A stretch of DNA of 64,000 nt, taken from assembly GCA_001184405.1 (NCBI GenBank), contig LFMX01000001.1:62001-126000 (forward strand). The letters run 5' to 3'. The notes below the pieces were generated by a model. It was not told the DNA's origin, did not search any database, and saw nothing but the letters and a program-made list of their open reading frames with translations. Shown here in pieces: positions 47,745-56,092 of this stretch. Each line of letters begins with the position of its first letter. Position 1 is the stretch's first letter. The translations under genes and the position numbers were made by a program. Source of the stretch: Candidatus Burkholderia humilis. Its GTDB lineage: Bacteria > Pseudomonadota > Gammaproteobacteria > Burkholderiales > Burkholderiaceae.

Positions 47745-48932
47745 TTAGTCGCTCTTGCCGAACAACCGGCGAATGCGTCCCCAGACCACACTCCAGACGA
47801 GACTGCCCGCGTTGAACTTCGTCGACATCGCCGCTGCTTCCGGCGCATCGTGTCCGCCGAGTTGCGCGGTGATACGCGCACCGAAATCCGCGATCATCCG
47901 TCGAACGAAATCCTTCACCAGGCCCGAACGCGAGAACTGCGCTAGCGGGCCGTGCAGCATTTATTCCAGCGTCACGGCAACGCGCGTCTGCGCCCCGCTG
48001 GCTTCGCTGGATAACGCATACGTGACATCGCCATTCGCCCGCAAGCGGCTGATGTTGTCCTGCCCGGCGCCGCGCATGACCGCGTGATGCGCAGCGTCAT
48101 CGCGTTCGAGACGTGCCGCGCCCGCGAAATTGGCGGACATCGGACCGAACTTGATCGCAATCTTTCCCTTCACCGAATCGCCGCCATGTTCGACAAGTTC
48201 GGCTCCCGGCAGGCAGGCCGTCACGGAAGGAAGATCGCCCATGAACGCCCATACTTTTTCGAGCGGAAACGGCACGACGAAACTGTCGTCGATCGCGGTC
48301 CATCCTTTGCGTTGCGATGCTGCCTTCGGCTCTTCCGCCGCGCGTGGCGTCGCGGCCGGTGCACTGGTTGGATTCGCCGCGAACGTCTCGAACGCAGGCG
48401 CTTCCGCTTTTGCCGCCACCGCTTTCGCTGGTGCGGGATCGATCGCTTAAATCGGATCTTCCTTCAACCCCTTCAACCCCTTCAACACGGCTTTGATTGC
48501 CGCGACGATGCCCATATAACCAGTACATCGACACAGATTGCCCGACAGTTCCAGACGAATGCGTTCTTTGTCCGCATCAGGAATGCGCAGCACGATATCG
48601 CGTGCCGTAATCAGCATGCCCGGCGTACAGTAACCGCATTGCAATCCGTGATGCACGGAGAACGCATGACGAATGCGCTTCATCAGTTCATCGTCATCGA
48701 AGCCTTCGATGGTTCGAATCTTCTGCTGCTCGCACGCCACGGCAAAGGTGATGCAGGAGCGCACCGGCTCGCCGTCGACGAGCACCGTACACGCACCGCA
48801 CACGCCGTGCTCGCAACCGAGATGCGTGCCCGTGAGATGCTGCGTATCGCGCAGAAAATCGCCGAGATACACGCGCGGTTCCACTTCGCCACGGATGGCT
48901 CGATCGTTGATGGTAAGTTCAATGACTGACAT
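47745..48932 (-). pseudogene. 2Fe-2S subunit of a molybdenum hydroxylase fused to a CoxG-like domain, two in-frame stops
   Basis: From ATG 48932 a complete small subunit reads RVYLGDFLRDTQHLTGTHLGCEHGVCGACTVLVDG (plant-type 2Fe-2S) and LQCGYCTPGMLITARDIVL, LSGNLCRCTGYMGIVAAI (second cluster), then a 9-bp repeat and TAA (48447-48449). The same frame continues through an Ala/Pro-rich linker into WTAIDDSFVVPFPLEKVWAFMGDLPSVTACLPGAELVEHG, a CoxG/SRPBCC domain, a second TAA (47961-47963, where Tyr is expected) and GPLAQFSRSGLVKDFVRRMIADFGARITAQLGG. Perfect frame continuity suggests one ancestral fused gene. It belongs to a picolinate/nicotinate dehydrogenase. Confidence 0.72.
48461..48486. repeat. 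9-bp tandem repeat CCTTCAACC, 2.9 copies
   Basis: The repeat encodes LKGLKGLKE at the end of the 2Fe-2S domain. It is in frame, so it extends the protein without shifting it. Confidence 0.85.
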
Positions 48933-48947
48933 GGGGTGAGCCTGTTC

Positions 48948-49725
48948 TTATGACGTCGACGTACCGAAGGCTTGCGCAAGACAACGCTCCAGCGCGGCCG
49001 TGTGCATCTGCCGGTCGATGCTGTCCGCATTGGGCATCGCCTCTGCAACAGCAGACTGAAGCGCGCTTTGCGTGGCGGCACTCGTGCCGCTCTGCTCGAT
49101 GCTTCTCGCGAGTCCTTCGAGCGCGGCGGGAGGACCATCGAGCGCACCGAGCACGACACGCGCGAGTCCCGTACGCGCATCGAATGCGGCGGCTGCGCTC
49201 GCGTGAGGAAACTCGCCTGTTTTGCGGCACAGCTTGTAGTAGCCCCAACGCAAGGTCGGTCCGAGCTTGGGCAAAAAATGGCGGTGATGATCTCGCCTTC
49301 TTCGAGCAGCGTCGTGAAGGCGCCGAGCATGAACTCGCTCGCACGATGCGCGTGCCGCCTGCCTTGGCCAACTCGATGCGCGCATCCAATGCAGCCAACG
49401 CAAGCGGCCAATCGGCGGCGGGGTCTGCATGTGCGAGGCTGCCGCCCGTCGTGCCGCGATTACGTATCGCCCGATACGCGATGCCGCTCGCCACATGCTG
49501 CAGATACGCGTGACGCAGCAACTCATGCTTGCCGTCTTCGATCTCCGCATGCGTGACGGACGCGCCGACACGAACGCCTTCCTTCGTTTCAACGACGCTG
49601 CGCAAGTCCGAGATACGCGAGACATCGATCACACGCGCAGGCCATGCGAGACGCAGATTGAGCATCGGTCCCATCGACTGGCTGCACAGATGAAACAGCG
49701 CCCGCACACCGTGCAGGCCGGTGCG
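48948..49725 (-). pseudogene. FAD-binding subunit of a molybdenum hydroxylase, truncated and frameshifted
   Basis: Recognisable pieces of a CoxM-type subunit are MGPMLNLRLAWPARVIDVSRISDL, VRVGASVTHAEIED, AYRAIRNRGTTGGSLAHADPAADWPLALAALDA (FAD site), FMLGAFTTLLEEGEIITAI and LRWGYYKLCRKTGEFPHASAAAAFD, spread over three frames with shifts near 49345 and 49280. The N-terminal 50 residues, including the first FAD loop, are missing: at about 49700 the sequence becomes unrelated and soon meets the SulP gene. The large molybdopterin subunit expected next to it is absent. The end at 48948 is 15 bases before the 2Fe-2S gene. Confidence 0.78.
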
Positions 49726-49807
49726 CTATTCATCGCAATCTTAAGCGCTGCGCCCGCCATTTCTCGACTATCGACAGACCGCGTCGAATGGTGCGCGCAG
49801 CACGCGG

Positions 49808-51337
49808 TCACTCAGAGCTCAGCCTCAACGCACGCCGACGTGCACCGCTCACGCTAAAAGCCGGCTCTGCGTGCGGCATCTGCCTGCATTCCACCTGCAT
49901 GTCTTTAGCAGGCGCATCGGCGACGAATTTATTGATCATTTCACGCACGTCGGGATCGATATAGTCGGCGCGGGCTGCATCGAGAATCACGGTCGCGCCA
50001 TTGGGAATCGCGCGCAAATGATGCTTGAGCGTGACCTTGCTAAGAAACGACACGTCCTTGCGGAACGACAGCAGGTAATGATCCTCGTGCTGCGCAAGCG
50101 TAATCGGCCGCTTGAGATTGGCGCGCACGGCCAGCACCAGACTGCATGCGATGCCAAGCAAAATACCCATCAGCAAGTCGGTCAACAAGACACCGGCAAT
50201 GGTGACGATAAACGGCACAAAGCGCTCAAAACCCTGCTTGGCGATGGCCGCGAAGAGCGACGGCTTGGCAAGCTTCAGACCCGTAAAGATCAGAATGGCG
50301 GCAAGACACGCAAGCGGAATAAGGTTGATCACGCTCGTCAACGCGAACACGCTCACGAGCAGCAAGGCGCCATGAATAAACGATGACCAGCGGCTTTGCG
50401 CGCCCGCATTCACGTTTGCCGAGCTTCGCACGATAACGGACGTGATCGGCAAGGCGCCAATCGCGCCGGCCATCATATTGCCGATGCCTTGCGCCTTCAG
50501 CTCACGATCCGGATGCGCCGCGCGCTTCTTGGGATCGAGCTGTTCTACCGCTTCGAGGCTCAACAAGGTTTCAAGACTCGTGACGATGGCAAGCGTTAAC
50601 GCAAGACGCCATACATCGGGATCGAGCTGTGCGAAGTTGGGCAATTCGAGCGCAGGCAACGCCACGCGATGCTGCGCGGGCGGCGCAAAGCCGGGCGCGA
50701 TGAAATCGAGCAACACAGTGACGCCGATGCCCAACGCAACGACAGCCAGCGGCGCGGGCACGGCGCGCACGATGGCGAAGCGGCGCATGGCGCGCGTTTC
50801 CCAGCCCGCGAGCATCGCAAGGGAAATTACGGCGACTACGCAAGCCGCAATCGATATTGGACCTAAGGGCGTATTCAACATGCCCGCGCCGGTCGCAGCA
50901 GGCGCGCCTTCATTGGCAAAAGCCGCCGCTAACGGAATCTGCTTGATGATGAGCAAAAGGCCGATGGCGGCCAACATGCCTTTGATCACCGAAGACGGCA
51001 CATACGCGGCGAACCGCCCGGCTTTAAGCAAGCCGAAGCCGAATTGAATCGCGCCCGATAGCAGGACGGCGAGCAGAAATGCGGAGAAACTGCCCAGCCC
51101 CGCAATACCATCGACGACGATGACGATAAGACCGGCCGCAGGACCGCTCACACTCAACTGCGAACCGCTTAGCAAGGCAACGACGAGCCCGCCGATAATG
51201 CCCGATAAAAGTCCTGCAAATGGTTCGACGCCGGATGCATTGGCAATGCCTAGACATAGAGGCATGGCGACGAGAAAGACGACTGTGCCGGCGAATAGAT
51301 CACGCGGAAATTGGGAAAGTCTTTGGCTTAATTTCAT
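49808..51337 (-). CDS. SulP-family anion transporter with STAS domain
   Basis: This 509-residue inner-membrane transporter has ten or more predicted helices, with LFAGTVVFLVAMPLCLGIANASGVEPFAGLLSGIIGGLVVALLSGSQLSVSGPAAGL at the start (SulP signature) and SLETLLSLEAVEQLDPKKR in the middle. It ends in a C-terminal STAS domain (HLRAIPNGATVILDAARADYIDPDVREMINKF). Together with the beta-carbonic anhydrase gene just upstream it looks like a bicarbonate or sulfate uptake pair, as known for SulP-CA gene pairs and fusions. The ATG at 51337 gives the usual short N-terminus. Intact. Confidence 0.88.
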   Translation of the reverse strand: MKLSQRLSQFPRDLFAGTVVFLVAMPLCLGIANASGVEPFAGLLSGIIGGLVVALLSGSQLSVSGPAAGLIVIVVDGIAGLGSFSAFLLAVLLSGAIQFGFGLLKAGRFAAYVPSSVIKGMLAAIGLLLIIKQIPLAAAFANEGAPAATGAGMLNTPLGPISIAACVVAVISLAMLAGWETRAMRRFAIVRAVPAPLAVVALGIGVTVLLDFIAPGFAPPAQHRVALPALELPNFAQLDPDVWRLALTLAIVTSLETLLSLEAVEQLDPKKRAAHPDRELKAQGIGNMMAGAIGALPITSVIVRSSANVNAGAQSRWSSFIHGALLLVSVFALTSVINLIPLACLAAILIFTGLKLAKPSLFAAIAKQGFERFVPFIVTIAGVLLTDLLMGILLGIACSLVLAVRANLKRPITLAQHEDHYLLSFRKDVSFLSKVTLKHHLRAIPNGATVILDAARADYIDPDVREMINKFVADAPAKDMQVECRQMPHAEPAFSVSGARRRALRLSSE

Positions 51338-51431
51338 GTTCGTTCAGAGCGAGTGGGAACCTGCGATGCCGCACAGGCAGCGTCGCATAAGGAAATTACG
51401 CTAAGGAAAAAGCGAAGAAAATCGTTAAAAA

Positions 51432-52091
51432 TCAGCGCCCGGCTGTCTCGACTGTTTGAAGCATTTCCGCTTGAATTTCTTTGGAAACTGCTAAACCGCT
51501 TTCGTCATATCCCGATGAAAGCACCTTAAGCAAACCGTCATGCAAGCCAAAAATCCAGCCATGCACGAGCGGCGGCGTCTGACGGTCGCGCACGATCGGC
51601 GTCTGGCGCAATAGCCGCACTTGCTCGAGCACGTTCAACTCGGCAAGCCGGTTGGTGCGCGCATCGAGTTCGGAAAAGCGATCCAGTTCCTGCCGATGCC
51701 GCTCGCCCAATGCGCAAAGCGGTGCAATGCGGCGATTCACGTGCGGCAAGTCGCTCGATTGCGGCAGCAGCGAGGCGCGCTCGCCGCCGCATCCATAACG
51801 ACCGCATACGATGACATGATCGACTTTCAGCACGTGCACCGCATATTCCAGCACGCTCATCGTGTTGTCGTCCGAAGGACAAAACAGATTGGCGATATTG
51901 CGATGAACGAAGAGATCGCCGGGATTGGCATTGGTGATGGACTCCGCAGGAACGCGGCTGTCCGCGCAGCCGATCCATAGCACCTTGGGGCTTTGACCTT
52001 GCGCCAGACGCGGGAAGAATTGCTCGTCGGCGTGCGCGGTTTCGCGTGCCCAGGCAATATTTTCGAGCAGCATGCGTTTGGGTCGATTCAT
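51432..52091 (-). CDS. can: Beta-class carbonic anhydrase, zinc ligand His98 replaced by Arg
   Basis: This 219-residue protein of the E. coli Can type has WIGCADSRVPAE with Cys42 and Asp44 in place and HVIVCGRYGCGG with Cys101. Residue 98, the zinc-binding His in VCGHYGCGG, is Arg (codon CGT at 51798-51800, one transition from CAT). HVNRRIAPLCALGE also departs from the usual HVNRWI. The family interconverts CO2 and bicarbonate; loss of a zinc ligand should abolish this. The reading frame is otherwise intact and the gene pairs with the SulP transporter downstream. It may be an early, substitution-only pseudogene. Confidence 0.85.
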   Translation of the reverse strand: MNRPKRMLLENIAWARETAHADEQFFPRLAQGQSPKVLWIGCADSRVPAESITNANPGDLFVHRNIANLFCPSDDNTMSVLEYAVHVLKVDHVIVCGRYGCGGERASLLPQSSDLPHVNRRIAPLCALGERHRQELDRFSELDARTNRLAELNVLEQVRLLRQTPIVRDRQTPPLVHGWIFGLHDGLLKVLSSGYDESGLAVSKEIQAEMLQTVETAGR

Positions 52092-52280
52092 GCGTTTCTC
52101 TCCAGAAGCAATTCGGCTTGCGCCTTGATTCGACGCGGTGGCTTAAACGGGCCGCACTGCAAACGCCATATCGCACAGCGCTGGTAATTCCTTACGAATT
52201 ACTTTCTAATAAAAAGTTCGCGTTCGTCTAGAGAATTAAATCTGCTTACAGATTGCTTGTTCTTGGTGCATGAATTTGCC

Positions 52281-52310
52281 TTGACAGGCTTCCCCGCGCG
52301 CGTCTGTTAC
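52281..52310 (+). promoter_or_regulatory. Promoter of the alpha/beta hydrolase
   Basis: TTGACA (52281-52286) with TGTTAC at 52305-52310, 18 bases apart, about 30 bases before the ATG at 52342. Confidence 0.45.
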
Positions 52311-52341
52311 TCTTTGGCGTCAAAGCTTTAATAAGAACGTC

Positions 52342-53148
52342 ATGATCGAATTTGCGGAATTGAATTGCTTGCCCTGTCCGGTGCGTGTCGAATATCAATG
52401 GCTCAACGTCGAGCGCCGCGATGCGCCTATAGCAATTTTTCTACACGAAGGGTTGGGTTCGATTGCGTTGTGGAAGGCGTGGCTGCAGGTGCTTTGCGAT
52501 CGCCTCAAATGTCGCGGCCTTGTCTATTCGCGTCCCGACTATGGCCGCTCGACGCCACGACGGCCGGAGGAGAAATGGCCGATCGAGTTTCTTCATCAGC
52601 AAGCACAGGACGTGTTGCCTGCTTTGCTTGATGCGCTCGGCATCGATATGTCCGAGCGCAAGCGAATGTGGCTCATCGGTCATAGCGATGGCGGCTCGAT
52701 CGCCCTGCTCTATGCGTGCGCTTTTCCCGATGCACTTGCTGGTTTGGCGATCATGGCGCCTCACGTGCTCGTGGAGAACATGACGGTCGAGGCCATCGCC
52801 GAAGTAAAGAACGCCTTTGAACACTGCGAGCTTTCCGGCAAGCTGCGTCCTTACCACGACGACGTTTCGTCCGCTTTCTATGGATGGAACGACGCCTGGT
52901 TGTCCGCGCCGTTTCGTGACTGGAATATTGTCGAAGAACTGAGTTCGATCACGCGTCCGCTACTCGCCATTCAGGGCTATGACGACGAATATGCGTCGAT
53001 GGTGCAGCTCGACGAGATCAAAGCATCAGTCAAGCATGCGCAATTGCTTAAGCTTGAGAATTGCAGACATTCGCCGCATCGCGACATGCCGGACATCATC
53101 AACGAAAATATCGCGGCGTTTGTCCAAGCGCATTCGCTTAGCGTTTGA
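52342..53148 (+). CDS. Alpha/beta hydrolase
   Basis: This 268-residue enzyme shows IAIFLHEGLGSIALWKAW (oxyanion hole region), YSRPDYGRS, the nucleophile elbow LIGHSDGGSIAL (Ser115), a cap region and a late LLAIQGYDDEYAS (acid) with HSPHRD carrying the catalytic His. There is no signal peptide, so it is cytosolic. The substrate is unknown; relatives include haloperoxidase- and meta-cleavage-type hydrolases. It is monocistronic, with its own promoter and a convergent 11-bp overlap with the deacetylase gene. Intact. Confidence 0.88.
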   Translation: MIEFAELNCLPCPVRVEYQWLNVERRDAPIAIFLHEGLGSIALWKAWLQVLCDRLKCRGLVYSRPDYGRSTPRRPEEKWPIEFLHQQAQDVLPALLDALGIDMSERKRMWLIGHSDGGSIALLYACAFPDALAGLAIMAPHVLVENMTVEAIAEVKNAFEHCELSGKLRPYHDDVSSAFYGWNDAWLSAPFRDWNIVEELSSITRPLLAIQGYDDEYASMVQLDEIKASVKHAQLLKLENCRHSPHRDMPDIINENIAAFVQAHSLSV

Positions 53149-53980
53149 TGCTTAGATAAGCCTTGCTGATCATCGGACGGCTATGTATCCAAAGCCTTGA
53201 CGCAAGCCACGACGCAGGACGGTTTCGCACTTCAAGGCGATTGATGGAGCGTTCAGCATCGAGCGTTGTTCGACGCACGCGCGCATTGGTTCCGACATGA
53301 CACGTGTAGAAATGACGAAAGCCCGCATCGTGCGCGATCTCGCGATAGTCATCGTCGTAATAGCCTTGAGGCCAGCACAAATGATCGGATACATCACCCA
53401 GCCGCGCGCTTAGCGTTTCCCGCGCGGCAATCAAATCCGCTTGCAAGCGTTCACGCTTTTCCGCGCTTGACTTCGTGACCTGATCCCAGCGCACGTGCGT
53501 ATGCGTATGGCTATGAAATTCGAACGTCCCGGCTTTGCGCATCGCTTCGATTTCGGACCAGCGCAAGATGACGTCATCGACGTGGCCCTGCTCGATTGCG
53601 CACTCGCCCGCATGATGATCGAGCAATCGCGGAAGCGCATCGGGTAAGACATTGAATGCGTGAGGACGGATTGCGCCCGCGCCCGGCCAACTGCTGACCA
53701 GAAAGCAGATCGCCTTGAAACCATGTTGCTGCAACACCGGATGCGCATGCACCCAGTTGTCGAGATAGCCATCATCGAAAGTAATGACGAGCGATTTATC
53801 GGGCATGTCTTCGCCACGCAAAAATGTCGACAACTGCTCTGCGCCTAGCGTGCTGTAACCTGCATTCGCTAGATACGCCATCTGCACCGCAAAGTGTCCA
53901 GGCGCCACCGTGATCATTCCGGGCGATGTGCTGACGTGGTGGTACATCAGCACGGGCACTGCGCGCGCGTGGCGGCTCAT
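53138..53980 (-). CDS. Polysaccharide deacetylase family protein
   Basis: This 280-residue NodB-fold protein has VPVLMYHHVSTSPG at the start, LVITFDDGYLDN (catalytic and metal Asp69/Asp70), FEFHSHTHTHVRW (His metal ligands at 156-162) and LCWPQGYYDDDYREIA. Such enzymes remove N- or O-acetyl groups from polysaccharides or exported glycans. There is no clear signal peptide. The start ATG overlaps the stop of the glycosyltransferase gene (ATGA), so the two form a surface-glycan operon. Intact while its partner is broken. Confidence 0.9.
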   Translation of the reverse strand: MSRHARAVPVLMYHHVSTSPGMITVAPGHFAVQMAYLANAGYSTLGAEQLSTFLRGEDMPDKSLVITFDDGYLDNWVHAHPVLQQHGFKAICFLVSSWPGAGAIRPHAFNVLPDALPRLLDHHAGECAIEQGHVDDVILRWSEIEAMRKAGTFEFHSHTHTHVRWDQVTKSSAEKRERLQADLIAARETLSARLGDVSDHLCWPQGYYDDDYREIAHDAGFRHFYTCHVGTNARVRRTTLDAERSINRLEVRNRPASWLASRLWIHSRPMISKAYLSIKR

Positions 53981-55067
53981 CGTCGATGTCCTCGTTCACG
54001 CAATCCGCGCCGGTAGAAAATCGCCGTTTCATACGCCATGTCGCCGATCGTAAAGCCGCGCTTCGTAATGCGCGCGCTTTCGCTGCGCAATCTTTGACGC
54101 AATTGCGGATCGTCGGTCATGCGCCGGATGGCTTCGCGCAATGAGGCTGGATCGTGCGACGGTACGAGCAGCCCATTGACATTGTCTTCGATCAACTCGG
54201 GCACGCCGTCCACGCGTGTGCCGATCACTGGCAAGCCTGCGGCCATCGCTTCGATATAGGCTTGGCCAAGCGCTTCCTGATGCGTCGGCAGAACAAAGAA
54301 ATCGCTGCCGCGCAGAATGTTCGGCACATCGGTGCGAAAGCCGAGCAAATGAATGCGTCGCTCCAGATCGAGGCTTCGCACAATGCCTTTGATTCGATCG
54401 AAGCTCGGGCCATCCCCCGCCATCACGATATGCAGATGCGGATGGGTATCGAAGAGCGGCCGCACTGCATCGATCAGATCGTCATGGCCTTTACCGTCGC
54501 GTATGATCGCGACCATGCATGCGACAGTCTCTTCAGGATCGATGCCCAACTCTTCACGCAATGTCGAATGCTCGACGGGCTCAGGTTTGGCGATGCCGTC
54601 GTAGATCGTATGCACGCGCTTCTCAGACACGCCCGCTGAAATCAGATAGCGCCTGACATAATGGCTGACCGCGATCACGCGATGCGGAATCCACGAATAA
54701 GTCGCAAGCTAGCTGATCGGCAAAGCCAGATGCCGCGTTCGCACGATTAGGGGCGTTCTTGCAAGCCGCGCTGCCGTGCCCGCGACGAGGCTATCGTGAC
54801 CGCTATGCGTGTTGAGCACATCGAAAACGCGCCTTTGCAACAGCGCCTTGATTCGCAGCATGGAAGGCATGTCGCCGCCGCATCGCATGCGCGCGCATGA
54901 TGAACTGCAAACCCGAGTTCAGCGCAGCGAATGCCAAGCCACGCGTCGCCAGGACAAGTAAGTTCGACGGTATGTCCACGCTCTCTAAGCGCGATCATTT
55001 CCTTAAGCGTTCGAATTTCCTGACCGCCCCATCCCTTGGATGACTCGCTATGTAAGATCTTCAGCAT
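53977..55067 (-). pseudogene. Glycosyltransferase family 4, frameshift and nonsense
   Basis: From ATG 55067: MLKILHSESSKGWGGQEIRTLKEMIALRERGHTVELTCPGDAWL. A two-base GC gain near 54892 shifts the frame, and the protein continues as CGGDMPSMLRIKALLQRRVFDVLNTHSGHDSLVAGTAARLARTPLIVRTRHLALPIS. A TAG (54709-54711) sits where Ser is expected, then LATYSWIPHRVIAVSHYVRRYL and the GT-B donor domain (HIVMAGDGP, LPTHQEALGQAYIEAMAAGLPVIGTRVDGVPELI with its EX7E motif) run open to 53977. Two lesions make it inactive. It probably acted with the deacetylase on a surface polysaccharide. Confidence 0.85.
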
Positions 55068-55686
55068 TTCGTCATCACGCACTTGCGGTCGGAAATTTTT
55101 GGTAATAATTCAATTACCTTGGCACCCTTAGGAATTTCGTAATGAATTTAGAAGGAAATTGGCTAGCGAAACCGAACGGCTTGCTAAGCAGGAACGGGCC
55201 TGCACGCGTCGAGTCGACGCGTGCAGGCAATGGCTTTAACGGCTTATTGCAGTCGGGCTTGAGTTCGATGGGCTTAAGAAAAACAAAAACAGCCAGAGGA
55301 TCTCGCTTCACTAAACGACCTTGAATCACGATCGGTTGACGGCGCGCCTCAAGTAATTTCCCTGCTAAAGCTGCTTGGCGCGTCCTTAGATTTAAGCGAG
55401 CATTTAAGCAAAGACTCTTAGCACTCAGCGCACATTTCCCACACTGCGATCAAGTTCGCGCCGCGATATTAGCTCGAAAATGCTTGCGCCCATACGCATA
55501 CTCGACTGACGCGAAGGCCCTTAGGCAAGGGCAAGAAAGGTTGACTAGTGCAAACGTTTGATCCTTGCACGCGGTGATTGCTATTCGTAAGCACGCTTAG
55601 CTAAAAAGGCAAGACAACTCACGGCATATCAGGCGTGCAGCTTGCCTGCGTTGTGATGTCGATTCGTTTTCGCCAAAGAGAAAGTC
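55068..55686. other. Intergenic, no intact gene, rich in CTTAAG/CTTAG words
   Basis: About 620 bases lack a convincing gene. The stretch holds a 14-bp inverted repeat (55198-55228) and many CTTAG/TTAAG words. It may be decayed coding sequence; I could not identify a parent gene. Confidence 0.5.
55198..55228. other. Perfect 14-bp inverted repeat
   Basis: GCCTGCACGCGTCG and its complement are separated by AGT. The very stable hairpin has no T-run, so it is either a terminator lacking U or a protein or recombination site. Confidence 0.7.
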
Positions 55687-56088
55687 ATGCTGCTTAACGA
55701 TGAAGAAATTGCGCGCTTGCAATCCATTGCGCCATTTCCGCAAAGCGAGGCGCACACCGCGCTGGAGTTCGAAGCCGAATACGAGGTGACGATGGAACTG
55801 GAAAATCACCTTCAGCCGGGCTTGCGCATTCGAGTGCCTGCGACAAGCGCCGACGCAGAAGGACCGCCTTATCCGCTGGATTTGTTCGTGGGCTTGCCGC
55901 TGGATGAACTGCGCACCTTAACAAACGAAGACGAAGCCAAGCGCGAAGCCGACTTGGCGCGCTTTGGCGCGGGCTTCTCGCCGCGCCTACTCCGCGCAAT
56001 AGAAACGATGACGCCGCATGAGATCAATCTTGATGCGGGCGTGCCAAGTGAAGCAGGAACGCTAAGCGTGATGCTTGAAAAACACTAA
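55687..56088 (+). CDS. Hypothetical protein
   Basis: I do not recognise this 133-residue cytosolic protein. It is acidic, with MLLNDEEIARLQSIAPFPQSEAHTALEFEAEYEVTMELENHLQPGLRIRVPATS, a Pro-rich turn, LDLFVGLPLDELRTL and an EAKREADLARFGAGFSPRLLRAIETM helix. No signal peptide, membrane segment or known motif is seen. The protein-like composition over the full length supports a real gene. It converges with the FadR-type regulator at 4 bases. Confidence 0.6.
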   Translation: MLLNDEEIARLQSIAPFPQSEAHTALEFEAEYEVTMELENHLQPGLRIRVPATSADAEGPPYPLDLFVGLPLDELRTLTNEDEAKREADLARFGAGFSPRLLRAIETMTPHEINLDAGVPSEAGTLSVMLEKH

Positions 56089-56092
56089 GCGG

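Noticed and set aside
5017-48486. Tandem repeats considered as CRISPR or VNTR arrays
   Set aside because: Units are 5-17 bp, directly adjacent, without spacers; they are slippage products, not CRISPR.
37339-49725. Interpretation of the molybdenum hydroxylase and XdhC as xanthine dehydrogenase for purine breakdown
   Set aside because: The FAD and 2Fe-2S subunits adjoin picC and the dihydroxypyridine genes, with an operator between; a pyridine carboxylate dehydrogenase fits better. A purine role for the 32-38 kb region cannot be excluded.
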